Of a DNA stretch of 64,000 nt, positions 47,820-56,232 are shown one piece after another. The stretch covers positions 62,001-126,000 of the forward strand of contig NZ_JAAOTJ010000005.1 in NCBI RefSeq assembly GCF_011297335.1, in the 5' to 3' direction. Position numbers and translations under genes: made by a program. The DNA comes from Catellatospora methionotrophica (GTDB lineage Bacteria; Actinomycetota; Actinomycetes; Mycobacteriales; Micromonosporaceae). Position 1 is the first letter of the stretch. Each line of letters begins with the position of its first letter. The notes beneath the pieces were generated by a model. It did not search any database, had not been told where the DNA came from, and was given only the letters and a program-made list of their open reading frames with translations.

Positions 47820-48914
47820 TCAACCGCGAACGGCGTCGATGGCCTCGGCCAGCCGGCGTACGCCCTCGTCGATCTGGTCCGCGGTCACCGCGCTGAACGC
47901 CAGCCGCAGGGCGTTCTCGCCGCCCTCCAGCAGGAAGTCCGAACCCTTCACCACGGCCACGCCGCGCTCGGCGGCCGCCGGGAGCACCTTGTCGACGTGT
48001 ACGTCCGCCGGCAGCTCGATCCACAGGAAGTAGCCGCCGTCGGGCTCGGTGAACGAGACCCCGTCGATCCGCTTGCGCAGCGACTCGGCCAGCACCGTGG
48101 CGCGCTCGGCCAGCGCGGCGCTGACCGTGGCCACCGAGCGGTCGATGTCGCCGGAGGCGCAGAACTCGTACACGATGCCCTGCGCGACCTGGCCCGCCGA
48201 GATGTACAGGTTGGTGGCCTTGCCCGCGATCGCGTCGATCATGGACTTGTCGCCGACCAGGTAACCGACCCGGACACCCGGGCAGACGGTCTTGGTGAAC
48301 GAGCTGGCGTGCACCACGACGCCCGCGGTGTCCAGCGACAGCATCGTCGGCAGCGCCTCGCCCCGGAACCGGATGTCGACGTACGGGTCGTCCTCGAAGA
48401 TCGTGAAGCCGTACTCCCGGGCCAGCGCGAGCAGCTCGTGCCGCTTGGCCTCGGACAGTGTCACGCCCGCCGGGTTCTGGTAGTTCGGGATGATGTGCGC
48501 GAGCTTCGGGCGCACCCCCGACTCCAGCAGGGCGCGCAGCTCGGCGGTGTCGACGCCGTCAGGGTGCAGCGTCACCTGGTGCACGACCGCGCCGAGGTTC
48601 TGCAGGTTCAGCAGCGTGCGGTCATAGGTCGGCTTCTCCACCACGACGTGGTCGCCGGGCTGGACGAGGTGGTTGAACAGGAAGGCGTCGGCCTGCAGGG
48701 ATCCGTTGGTGACCAGCACCTGGTCGACGGCGACCCCGTGCTTGGCCGCGATCCACTTGCGGAGCGGGCCGTAGCCGTAGGAGTTGCCGTAAGCGGTGAG
48801 GCCGGCCGGGTCGTTGGCGAAGGCGCGGACAGCCGCGGCGCTGAGCCCTTCGACATCGACGATGTCGAGGCTCGGAGCGCCCCGGGCGAACGAGATGAGC
48901 TGCTCGGCGGTCAT
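47820..48914 (-). CDS. PLP-dependent aminotransferase (class I/II, MocR/LysN-type)
   Basis: 364 residues. Fold type I aminotransferase: LTAYGNSYGYGPLRKWIAAK near the N-terminus, VTNGSLQADAFLF for cofactor phosphate binding, the NYQNPAG motif, FEDDPYVDIRF (Asp contacting the pyridine ring), and the Schiff-base Lys in ASSFTKTVCPGVRVGYL. The sequence type is that of 2-aminoadipate or aromatic/branched-chain aminotransferases; substrate unclear. It lacks the GntR domain of full MocR regulators. Confidence 0.85.
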   Translation of the reverse strand: MTAEQLISFARGAPSLDIVDVEGLSAAAVRAFANDPAGLTAYGNSYGYGPLRKWIAAKHGVAVDQVLVTNGSLQADAFLFNHLVQPGDHVVVEKPTYDRTLLNLQNLGAVVHQVTLHPDGVDTAELRALLESGVRPKLAHIIPNYQNPAGVTLSEAKRHELLALAREYGFTIFEDDPYVDIRFRGEALPTMLSLDTAGVVVHASSFTKTVCPGVRVGYLVGDKSMIDAIAGKATNLYISAGQVAQGIVYEFCASGDIDRSVATVSAALAERATVLAESLRKRIDGVSFTEPDGGYFLWIELPADVHVDKVLPAAAERGVAVVKGSDFLLEGGENALRLAFSAVTADQIDEGVRRLAEAIDAVRG

Positions 48915-49041
48915 GTTGACAGGTTAATGCGACCGAAATGCGAGACCGCTCCACCCGCCCCTTCGTGTCATCCGCCATGATCACGACGATCCTTGCCGAA
49001 CCCAGCCCCGCCCACCGCAAGACCCGCGCCCCTCCGGCCAC

Positions 49042-49101
49042 AACTCTTCAAGAGTTGCGGCCTGGGGGCGTGCCGGATCGCGCAACTCTTTAAGAGTTGC
49101 G
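49042..49101. repeat. Pair of 20-bp palindromes CAACTCTTNAAGAGTTGCG
   Basis: CAACTCTTCAAGAGTTGCG around 49043-49061 and CGCAACTCTTTAAGAGTTGCG around 49080-49100 lie 20 bases apart between converging-type ends. The same core occurs at the ends of the large hairpin at 52272-52334. Probably a genome-wide dispersed palindrome with terminator function. Confidence 0.7.
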
Positions 49102-49154
49102 CATGGAGGCGTCGGGACGCGGGTCGGGCGGGTCGGCTGGGTCGTCGGCGTGGG

Positions 49155-49580
49155 TTAGACGGAGGCGGCGGCTTCGGCGCGGCGCAGGGCCCATACGCGC
49201 ATCAGGTCGCGGACGGAGATGATGCCCAGGACCTCGTCGCCGTCGAGGACGACCAGGTGGCGGAAGCCGCCCCGGGCCATCGCCATGGCGGCCTCCTCCA
49301 GGCTCCAGTGCGGCGCGGCGTAGACGACATCCCAGGTGATGTGGTTGGCGCACTGCTCCACATCCGGGTCGAGACCGGAGCCGATGGCGTTGAGGACGTC
49401 GCGCTCGGTCATGATGCCGAGCCCTTCACCGTCCGGGTCTATCACGATCGCCGAGCCCACCCGGCGCATCGCCATCAGCTGGGCCGCCTGGCGCAACGTG
49501 TGCTGTGGGCCGACCATCAGGACCGGCTTGCTCATCGCCTCACGAACGTGCATGACGTGCGCCTGTGCAGCGTTAGCCAT
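49155..49580 (-). CDS. CBS-domain pair protein
   Basis: 141 residues from ATG 49580, with AAGGGGTGATTGCAT upstream. Two CBS repeats: VREAMSKPVLMVGPQHTLRQ...MAMRRVGSAIVIDPDGE and VYAAPHWSLEEAAMAMARGG...HLVVLDGDEVLGIISVRDL. The pair forms a Bateman module that binds adenine nucleotides. No catalytic domain attached. In actinobacteria such stand-alone proteins are often dormancy or redox linked (for example Hrp1-like), which I only infer. Confidence 0.85.
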   Translation of the reverse strand: MANAAQAHVMHVREAMSKPVLMVGPQHTLRQAAQLMAMRRVGSAIVIDPDGEGLGIMTERDVLNAIGSGLDPDVEQCANHITWDVVYAAPHWSLEEAAMAMARGGFRHLVVLDGDEVLGIISVRDLMRVWALRRAEAAASV

Positions 49581-49765
49581 ATGCAATCACCCCTTCGGAA
49601 CGCAACCCCATTGAAACGCACCGTACGGACATCTTGGGCCGGGTTGTGGGCAACTCACAAGACTTGTTATAGGTCGCGGCTTGTGCTGGCTCGGCCGCCA
49701 CGCTCAGGTGCAGTAGCCTTCACCAGCGACGAAACACCCTCCGTACCCCCCTCGAAGGAGCCTCC

Positions 49766-50515
49766 ATGATCGGGATGGTGCTGGCCGCGGGCGCTGGACG
49801 CCGGCTGCGCCCCTACACCGACACGCTGCCCAAGGCCCTGGTGCCGGTGGACGGTGAGACGACGATCTTCGACATCGCCCTGCGCAACCTGGCCGCGGTA
49901 GGGCTGACCGAGGTCGTCGTCGTGGTGGGCTACCGGGCCGAGGCCGTGCAGGCCCGCCAGGCGGCCCTGGAGAGCAAGTACGGCGTCACCCTCACCCTCG
50001 TGCACAACGACAAGGCCGAGGAGTGGAACAACGCGTACTCCCTCTGGCTGGCCCGCGAGCACTTCGCCCGGGGTGTGCTGCTGGTCAACGGCGACACCGT
50101 GCACCCGGTCTCGGTCGAGCACACGCTGCTGGCCGCCGAGCAGGCCGCCGAGCACGCCGACGCGGGCATCGTGCTGGCCCTCGACGACCACAAGACGCTG
50201 GCCGACGAGGAGATGAAGGCGATCTTCCACGAGGACGGCCGACTCGCGAAGATCACGAAGCTGATGGACCCGGCCACCGCGCACGGGGAGTACATCGGCG
50301 CGACCCTGATCCGCCCCGAGGCCGCGCAGGCGCTCGCCGACGCGCTCCAGGCCACCTTCGAGCGCGACCCGAACCTCTACTACGAGGACGGCTACCAGGA
50401 ACTGGCCAACCGGGGCGGCGTCATCCGCGGCGCGTCCATCGGGCAGATCCCCTGGGTGGAGGTCGACAACCACGCCGACCTGGCCCGCGCGCGGGAGATC
50501 GCATGCCACTACTGA
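49766..50515 (+). CDS. LicC-like CTP-dependent nucleotidyltransferase
   Basis: 249 residues from ATG 49766 (GAAGGAGCCTCC upstream). GT-A-type nucleotidyltransferase: MVLAAGAGRRLRPYTDTLPKAL signature with the catalytic Lys, VNGDTVHPV (metal Asp), and the NDKAEEWNNAYSLWLARE segment typical of phosphocholine cytidylyltransferases of the LicC group. It would activate a phospho-alcohol with CTP. The next two genes overlap: a G1P-dehydrogenase-like gene (13 bases) and a CDP-alcohol transferase, so a plausible substrate is sn-glycerol-1-phosphate, giving CDP-glycerol; phosphocholine or inositol phosphate are alternatives. Confidence 0.8.
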   Translation: MIGMVLAAGAGRRLRPYTDTLPKALVPVDGETTIFDIALRNLAAVGLTEVVVVVGYRAEAVQARQAALESKYGVTLTLVHNDKAEEWNNAYSLWLAREHFARGVLLVNGDTVHPVSVEHTLLAAEQAAEHADAGIVLALDDHKTLADEEMKAIFHEDGRLAKITKLMDPATAHGEYIGATLIRPEAAQALADALQATFERDPNLYYEDGYQELANRGGVIRGASIGQIPWVEVDNHADLARAREIACHY

Positions 50516-51573
50516 CCCGCTCGGTGCAGACCCCGCTGAGCATCGACGTCCGGCGGGGCGCCGTCGCGGGCCTCGCCGCGCTGCTGGCCGACCGGCGCAT
50601 CTCCGGCGGCGGCGACGTCGCGGTCGTGGTCGGCCCCGGTCAGGGTCAGCGCATCGTCGACCTGATCGGCGCGTCCCTGGAGCGCGCCGAGTTCATCAAC
50701 ATCGAGGGCGGCACCCTCGAATCAGCGCTCGACCTGGGGCAGCGCCTGCGCGGGCGCAACTACGACGCGGTCGTCGGCATCGGCGGCGGCCGCACCATCG
50801 ACACCACCAAGTACGCGGCGTCGCGGTACGGCATTCCGATGGTCAGCGTGGCGACCAGCCTCGCCAACGACGGCATCGCCTCGCCCATAGCGACCCTCGA
50901 CCACGACGGCGGGCGGCCCTCCTACGGCGTGCACATCCCGCTGGCGGTGGTCGTGGACCTCGACTTCGTCGAGGCCGGGCCGGACCGGCAGACCCGCTCG
51001 GGCATCGGCGAGACGCTGAGCAACGTCAGCGCCATCGCCGACTGGGAACTGGCCCACCGGGTACGCGGCGAGCCCGTCGACGGGCTCGCGGTGGCGATGG
51101 CCCGGTCCGGGGCCGAAGCGGTGATCAACCACCCGGGCGACGCCACCGACGACGGCTTCATGACGCTGCTCGCCGAAGCCCTGATCACCACCGGCCTGGC
51201 CATGGCCATCTGCGGCACCTCGCGGCCGTCCAGCGGCGGCTGCCACGAGATCTCGCACGCGTTGGACATCCTGCGGCCGGGCACCGCGGCGCACGGCGAG
51301 CAGTGCGGCGTCGGCGCGCTGTTCTGCACCTACCTGCGGGCGTCGGTCGACAAGGCGTACGAGCCGAGGTTTGCGCAGCTCAACGCGTGCCTGAAGCGGC
51401 ACGGCCTGCCGCGCACCCCCGCCGACCTGGGCCTGACCGCCGACGAGTTCGCCGACGCGGTGGAGTTCGCCCCGCGCACCCGCCCCGACCGCTACACCAT
51501 CCTCGAACACCTCGACCTCAGCCGCAGCGAGCTGGGCGGGCGGGTGGCAGACTACGCGGATGCCGTCCACTGA
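50503..51573 (+). CDS. Glycerol-1-phosphate-dehydrogenase-like enzyme (iron/zinc ADH superfamily)
   Basis: 356 residues from ATG 50503. Contains GIGGGRTIDTTKYAASRYGI for NAD(P) binding, SVATSLANDGIASPIATL equivalent to the substrate loop S-x-x-S-H-D-G-I-A-S-P of G1P dehydrogenases, and metal ligands in SSGGCHEISHALD and HGEQCGVGALF. G1P dehydrogenases make sn-glycerol-1-phosphate from dihydroxyacetone phosphate; the archaeal enzymes feed archaeal lipids and AraM serves Bacillus. The neighbouring genes suggest the product is activated and transferred. 2-deoxy-scyllo-inosose-synthase-like or glycerol dehydrogenase activity cannot be excluded. Confidence 0.8.
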   Translation: MPLLTRSVQTPLSIDVRRGAVAGLAALLADRRISGGGDVAVVVGPGQGQRIVDLIGASLERAEFINIEGGTLESALDLGQRLRGRNYDAVVGIGGGRTIDTTKYAASRYGIPMVSVATSLANDGIASPIATLDHDGGRPSYGVHIPLAVVVDLDFVEAGPDRQTRSGIGETLSNVSAIADWELAHRVRGEPVDGLAVAMARSGAEAVINHPGDATDDGFMTLLAEALITTGLAMAICGTSRPSSGGCHEISHALDILRPGTAAHGEQCGVGALFCTYLRASVDKAYEPRFAQLNACLKRHGLPRTPADLGLTADEFADAVEFAPRTRPDRYTILEHLDLSRSELGGRVADYADAVH

Positions 51574-52264
51574 CACGCTGACCACGCCCCGTCCCCGGGT
51601 CGCCGACTTCTACGCGGTGAACCGGGGCGGCGGGCTGTTCTCCGAGGCGTTCAGCCAGCGCCTGGGCGCGGTGTTCGCCCTGGTCGCGGCCCGCATGGGG
51701 CTCAAGCCGACGCACCTGACCCTGCTCAACCTGGTGCTCGGCATCGCCGTGTCGGTGGTGCTGGTGCTGCGCGCCCAGGACGGCACGGCCGCGATCACCC
51801 CGCTGTACGGGCTGCTCGCGCTGCTCGGCTGGCAGGTGGCGTACTCGCTGGACTGCGCGGACGGGCAGCTGGCCCGGGTGACCCGCCAGGGCAGTGCTGC
51901 GGGCGCCCGCATCGACATCCTGTGCGACGTGGCCTCGCAGATCCTGCTGGTCACCGCCCTGGTGGCGGTGGGACGGCCGCCGCTGTGGCTGGGCGCGCTG
52001 TTCGCCGCCTCCTGGATGGTCAACCTCGTCACCAGCGTGCTCGCCACCCAGGGCGACGCGAACTCGATGATGACCTCGACCTCGCTGCCGGTCCGCATCG
52101 TGAAGCTGGTCCGCGACTACGGCGCGGTGATCTTCGTCGCCGGGCTGGTACTGACCCTGGCCCCCGCGCTGACGATCTGGTTCATCGCCGCGTTCACCGT
52201 GGTCAACTTCGGCTTCCTCCTCGCCAGCATCACCTTCACCGCCCGCACGGCGCTACGCGGCTGA
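51560..52264 (+). CDS. CDP-alcohol phosphatidyltransferase family membrane protein
   Basis: 234 residues from ATG 51560 (overlaps the previous gene by 14 bases). The complete family motif DCADGQLARVTRQGSAAG followed by ARIDILCD (D-x2-D-G-x2-A-R-x8-G-x3-D-x3-D) lies around residues 97-122, between membrane segments; about six TM segments total. It transfers an alcohol phosphate from a CDP-linked donor with release of CMP. With the upstream enzymes it likely makes a phospholipid or polymer linkage from CDP-(sn-1-)glycerol. A perfect 31-bp stem terminator follows. Confidence 0.85.
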   Translation: MPSTDTLTTPRPRVADFYAVNRGGGLFSEAFSQRLGAVFALVAARMGLKPTHLTLLNLVLGIAVSVVLVLRAQDGTAAITPLYGLLALLGWQVAYSLDCADGQLARVTRQGSAAGARIDILCDVASQILLVTALVAVGRPPLWLGALFAASWMVNLVTSVLATQGDANSMMTSTSLPVRIVKLVRDYGAVIFVAGLVLTLAPALTIWFIAAFTVVNFGFLLASITFTARTALRG

Positions 52265-52271
52265 CCCCTTC

Positions 52272-52334
52272 CGCAACTCTTAAAGACTTGTGCCCTCAGA
52301 GCTGCTCTGAGGGCACAAGTCTTTAAGAGTTGCG
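52272..52334. terminator. Perfect 31-bp stem hairpin between converging genes
   Basis: Left arm 52272-52302 (begins CGCAACTCTTAAAGACTTGT) and right arm 52304-52334 are exact complements with a one-base loop. Function as bidirectional terminator is likely; the CAACTCTT/AAGAGTTG ends match the palindromes at 49042-49101. Confidence 0.85.
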
Positions 52335-52339
52335 CCCGG

Positions 52340-53500
52340 TCAGGGGCGGCGGGTGGGGAGGGAGTCGTAGACGGCGAGGAGTTGGCCGGTGACTACGTCG
52401 GGGTGGAAGGTGGTGAGGTAGCGGTGGCGGGCTACGTCGGTGAGGGTGGGGGCGGCTTTGAGGGCGTCGGGGAGGGCGGCGGCCCAGTCGTCGACGGTGG
52501 GCGGGACCGCGAAACCGGCGTTGTCGATCAGGTACGGGATGCCGCCGAGGTTGGTGCCGATCACCGGGCGGCCGTTGGCCAGGGCCTCGATGATCGCGGT
52601 GGGCAGCACGTCGTGCCAGGTCGAGGGCACGGCGATCATGGCCGAGGTACGCAGCACGGCGCGTACGCCCATGCGGTCCAGCGGGCCGAGGTATTCGACG
52701 TCGGCGCGCTCGGCGGCCACCTGCTCGGCCAGCGGGCGCAGCTCGCCGTCCCCGGCGATGCGCAGGCGGCCCAGCGCGCCGTCCGGGTGCCGCCGCCAGG
52801 CGTCCAGCAGCAGGCCGAGCCCCTTCTCCGGGGAGAGCCGGGCGGCGAAGAGCAGGCCGTCCCCGGCCGCCGGGGGCGGACCCGGGTCCTCGACCGCGTT
52901 CGGCTTGACCGTGATCTGGCCGTCGGTGATGCCGTAGTCGCGCAGGTGGTCGGCGATGGCGGCGGTCAGCGCGATGTAGCGGTCGACCGAGCGCCAGGTG
53001 GAGCGGTGTACGGCCAGCGTGGTCGCCATGATCGCGCTCTGCGCCGTGGAGCCCCGGTAGCACTTGTGCTTGATCGCGGGCAGCGCGAACGCCCTGCCCC
53101 GGCACTCGTGGCAGGCGTGGCCGTCACGGAAGTACAGGCCGGGCGCGCACACCTGCCGGTAGTTGTGCACCGTCTGCACCACCGGCACGCCGTGCGCGTG
53201 CGCGGTGCGCACCACCCAGGGCGAGAGCAGCGGGTACGGGTTGTGCAGGTGCAACACGTCAGGGCGCTGTTCACGGAGCAGCCTGGCCAGGTCCTTCTGT
53301 GCCGACGGGGCCCAGATCGGGGAGATCGGCAGCAGCACCTTCTGCGCGGCCGACAGCGACGGGATGTCGTCGGAGCTGCGCAGGAATGGCAGCACGGTGA
53401 CCCCGGCCGCCTCCAGCTGCGCGATCTCGAGGTCGACGATGACGTTCTCGCCCGAGGGCAGCTCGGAGCGGTACCGATTGTGGGCGACCACGACCTTCAA
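52340..53500 (-). CDS. Family 4 glycosyltransferase
   Basis: 386 residues from ATG 53500. GT-B fold: N-terminal donor side HNRYRSELPSGENVIVDLE and DVLHLHNPYPLLSPWVV, then the Cys-rich loop CAPGLYFRDGHACHEC seen in some cell-surface polysaccharide GT4 enzymes, C-terminal domain with LLFAARLSPEKGLGLLLDAW, and the sugar-nucleotide motif VPSTWHDVLPTAIIEALANGRPVIGTN. It probably adds a sugar to a lipid-linked or capsular glycan. It converges on the CDP-alcohol transferase operon and is a single gene. Confidence 0.85.
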   Translation of the reverse strand: MKVVVAHNRYRSELPSGENVIVDLEIAQLEAAGVTVLPFLRSSDDIPSLSAAQKVLLPISPIWAPSAQKDLARLLREQRPDVLHLHNPYPLLSPWVVRTAHAHGVPVVQTVHNYRQVCAPGLYFRDGHACHECRGRAFALPAIKHKCYRGSTAQSAIMATTLAVHRSTWRSVDRYIALTAAIADHLRDYGITDGQITVKPNAVEDPGPPPAAGDGLLFAARLSPEKGLGLLLDAWRRHPDGALGRLRIAGDGELRPLAEQVAAERADVEYLGPLDRMGVRAVLRTSAMIAVPSTWHDVLPTAIIEALANGRPVIGTNLGGIPYLIDNAGFAVPPTVDDWAAALPDALKAAPTLTDVARHRYLTTFHPDVVTGQLLAVYDSLPTRRP

Positions 53501-53550
53501 CGGTTTCCTGCTCTCTGCTCGGCTGACCCTAGAACGGTAGCGTTAGCTCC

Positions 53551-54405
53551 GTGCCCGAGTTGCCCGAGGTGGAGGCGCTCGCCGCGTACCTGCGCGAGCG
53601 AGCGGTAGGCCAGCGCGTCGAGCGGGTCGACGTGTCGGCGATCAGCGCCCTCAAGACGTTCGACCCGCCCCTGTCCGCGACCCACGGACTGATGATCACC
53701 GGTGCCGGCCGCCACGGCAAGTTCCTCGACATCGAGCTCGGGGACCTGCACCTGGTGATCCACCTGGCCCGCGCGGGCTGGCTGCACTATCGCGACGCGT
53801 TGCCGGACACGCCGCTCAAACCGGGCAGCGGCCCGATCGCGCTGCGGGTGCGGCTGTCCGACGGGTCGGGCTTCGACCTGACCGAGGCCGGGACCCGTAA
53901 GAAACTGTCCGCGTACCTGGTGACCGATGTGAACCAGGTGCCCGGTGTCGCCCGGCTCGGACCGGACGCGCTGGGCCTGGACCTGGCTGGGCTCGGCGAG
54001 GTGCTGAAGGGGCGCAACTCCCAGATCAAGGGTGTGCTGCGCGACCAGCAGGTGCTGTCCGGCATCGGCAACGCGTACTCCGACGAGATCCTGCACGTGG
54101 CGCGGCTGTCGCCGTACGCGAGGGCGGACCGGCTGACGCCGGAGCAGCTGGAGAGCCTGCACAGCGCGATCCAGCAGGTGCTGACGGAGGCGCTGGACCG
54201 CTCGGTCGGGCAGAAGGCGGCCACGCTCAAGGCGGAGAAGCGGGCCAACCTGCGGGTGCACGGGCGAACCGGGCAGCCGTGTCCGGTCTGTGGCGATACG
54301 GTGCGCGAGGTGTCGTTCGCCGATTCCAGCCTGCAGTACTGCCCGACCTGCCAAACCGGTGGAAAACCGCTCGCAGACCGCCGACTTTCCAAACTCCTGC
54401 GCTAG
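53551..54405 (+). CDS. Fpg/Nei-family DNA glycosylase
   Basis: 284 residues from GTG 53551, giving the required N-terminal P-E-L-P-E-V-E (Pro2 nucleophile, Glu3). The H2TH region is GIGNAYSDEILHVARLSPYA, and the C-terminal zinc finger has CPVCGDTV and YCPTCQTGGK. Base excision repair enzyme removing oxidised purines or pyrimidines with AP lyase activity. Exact substrate (MutM or Nei type) cannot be told here. Short divergent spacing to the glycosyltransferase gene. Confidence 0.85.
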   Translation: MPELPEVEALAAYLRERAVGQRVERVDVSAISALKTFDPPLSATHGLMITGAGRHGKFLDIELGDLHLVIHLARAGWLHYRDALPDTPLKPGSGPIALRVRLSDGSGFDLTEAGTRKKLSAYLVTDVNQVPGVARLGPDALGLDLAGLGEVLKGRNSQIKGVLRDQQVLSGIGNAYSDEILHVARLSPYARADRLTPEQLESLHSAIQQVLTEALDRSVGQKAATLKAEKRANLRVHGRTGQPCPVCGDTVREVSFADSSLQYCPTCQTGGKPLADRRLSKLLR

Positions 54406-54610
54406 TGTCACGCACAGCCCAGTTCGTATAGTGTCCCGGTCCTGGAGTCTTCGGACGTCGCCGACACGGTGTCTCCGCCGACCCCGGACAAACCATGCGA
54501 GACTGAACGATGTGGGCGACACCCGTCCTGCCGCACGTTCCGACCGCAGGGCTGAAGCACCTGCCGGCGCCACCGGGCAGGATCGTGACGCACGGGAGGA
54601 CCCAGGTGAG

Positions 54611-56179
54611 GTGACGACGAGCCTGAAGCACCCGACCACCGTGCCAAAGCGGTCGAATGTCCCGGATTACGTAGCCGACCGATACGAGTTGCCCCCCGTG
54701 CCGAAGACCAACGGCGTCGCCCGCAACGCGTTCGCCCGGGGCACCGCGCGCCGCGCCCGCTGGCACCGCCCGTACATCCTCTGCCTGGTCATCGGCGACC
54801 TGCTGTGCGCCGCGGCGGCGAGCTGGACGGCGATCACGCAGTTCGAGAGCAACCGGGTCACCTCCGGTTTCGACCGGGAGATCCAGTTCCAGCTGGTCGC
54901 GTACGCCTTCATGCCGCTGATCTGGCTGCTGCTGCTGTGGGCCAACGGCGCCTACGACCGCCGCGTCATCGGGCTGGGCACGGACGAGTTCAAGCGGGTG
55001 TTCCGGTCCACGATCGCCGTCGCGGCGACCGTCTCCTTCTTCGCCTTCGGTTTCCAGAAGGGCGGCCCCGGCGAGGGCCTGTCCCGCGGCATCGTGGCGT
55101 TCGTGATCATCGCCGCGATGACCTACATCTTCGGCATGCGATTACTGGCCCGCCGCGCCCTGTACGTGGTGCGCCGCCGCGGCAGGCTCGCCACGTACCG
55201 GATGCTGCTGGTCGGCTCGCTGCCCGAGACGCTGTTCGTCTACAAGGTCGTCTCGCGCAACCCGAAGGCGGGCCTGGTGCCCGTCGCGATCCACCTCTCC
55301 GAGCACCTGCCGGCCTCCCGCCGGGCGCAGGCCCCCGTGCCCGTGCACTACGGCCGCAACCTCGTCGACCTCGTACACGAGCTGCGCGCCGACACCATCG
55401 CGGTGTGCGGCTCGGCCGGCGGGGAGCCCGACGAGCTGCGCCGCCTGGCCTGGCAGCTGGAGGGCACCGGCATCGACCTGGTGGTCGCACCGCAGCTCAC
55501 CGACATCGCCGGGCCCCGGGTGCACATCCGCCCGATCGAGGGCCTGCCGCTGCTGCACGTCGAGGAGCCCAAGCTCTCCGGCATGGCCTGGCTGGCCAAG
55601 AACCTGCTGGACCGGGTCGCCGCCTTCCTCGGCCTGCTGCTGCTGGCCCCGCTGCTGCTGGTCATCTCGCTGGCCATCTCGATCACCGACCGCGGCCCGG
55701 CGTTCTTCCGGCAGCTGCGCGTCGGCCACGAGGGCAGGGTGTTCAAGGTGTGGAAGTTCCGCACCATGTACACCGACGCCGAGGAGCGCAAGAGCAAGCT
55801 CGAAGCCCAGAACGAGGGCGACGGCATGCTCTTCAAGATCCGCGACGACCCGCGGGTCACCCCGGTCGGGCGCTTCCTGCGGGCCAGCTCCATCGACGAG
55901 CTGCCGCAGCTGATCAACGTGCTCAAGGGCGAGATGTCGCTGGTCGGGCCACGGCCGCTGCCCGCCGACGACGGCGACTACCTCGGCGACGTGCGCCGCC
56001 GCCTGCTGGTGCGCCCCGGCATGACCGGCCTGTGGCAGGTCTCCGGCCGCTCCGACCTGAGCTGGGACGAGGCGGTCCGGCTGGACCTCTACTACGTCGA
56101 CAACTGGTCCCTGGCGTACGACCTGAGCATCCTGTGGCGCACCGTCGGCGTCGTGCTGCGACGCAAGGGTGCGTACTGA
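54611..56179 (+). CDS. Polyprenyl glycosylphosphotransferase (exopolysaccharide sugar transferase)
   Basis: 522 residues from GTG 54611 after GGGAGGACCCAGGTGA; the frame is open upstream without family similarity. Four membrane segments lie between residues 55 and 190, then a CoA-binding-like domain (TYRMLLVGSLPETLFVYKVV). A fifth TM segment precedes the catalytic bacterial sugar transferase region: FRQLRVGHEGRVFKVWKFRTMY, then RFLRASSIDELPQLINVLKG, EMSLVGPRPLP and RPGMTGLWQVSGRS. It attaches the first sugar-1-phosphate to undecaprenyl phosphate for exopolysaccharide. No polymerase or export genes are next to it, so it acts as an orphan initiator. Confidence 0.9.
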   Translation: MTTSLKHPTTVPKRSNVPDYVADRYELPPVPKTNGVARNAFARGTARRARWHRPYILCLVIGDLLCAAAASWTAITQFESNRVTSGFDREIQFQLVAYAFMPLIWLLLLWANGAYDRRVIGLGTDEFKRVFRSTIAVAATVSFFAFGFQKGGPGEGLSRGIVAFVIIAAMTYIFGMRLLARRALYVVRRRGRLATYRMLLVGSLPETLFVYKVVSRNPKAGLVPVAIHLSEHLPASRRAQAPVPVHYGRNLVDLVHELRADTIAVCGSAGGEPDELRRLAWQLEGTGIDLVVAPQLTDIAGPRVHIRPIEGLPLLHVEEPKLSGMAWLAKNLLDRVAAFLGLLLLAPLLLVISLAISITDRGPAFFRQLRVGHEGRVFKVWKFRTMYTDAEERKSKLEAQNEGDGMLFKIRDDPRVTPVGRFLRASSIDELPQLINVLKGEMSLVGPRPLPADDGDYLGDVRRRLLVRPGMTGLWQVSGRSDLSWDEAVRLDLYYVDNWSLAYDLSILWRTVGVVLRRKGAY

Positions 56180-56190
56180 GGAACGCGCGA

Positions 56191-56226
56191 GAACGGCCGG
56201 GCGGCTCGCGAGCTGCCCGGCCGTTC
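56191..56226. terminator. Bidirectional hairpin GAACGGCCGGGC
   Basis: Arms 56191-56202 and 56215-56226 around a 12-base loop, between converging genes. Confidence 0.75.
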
Positions 56227-56232
56227 CGCTGT

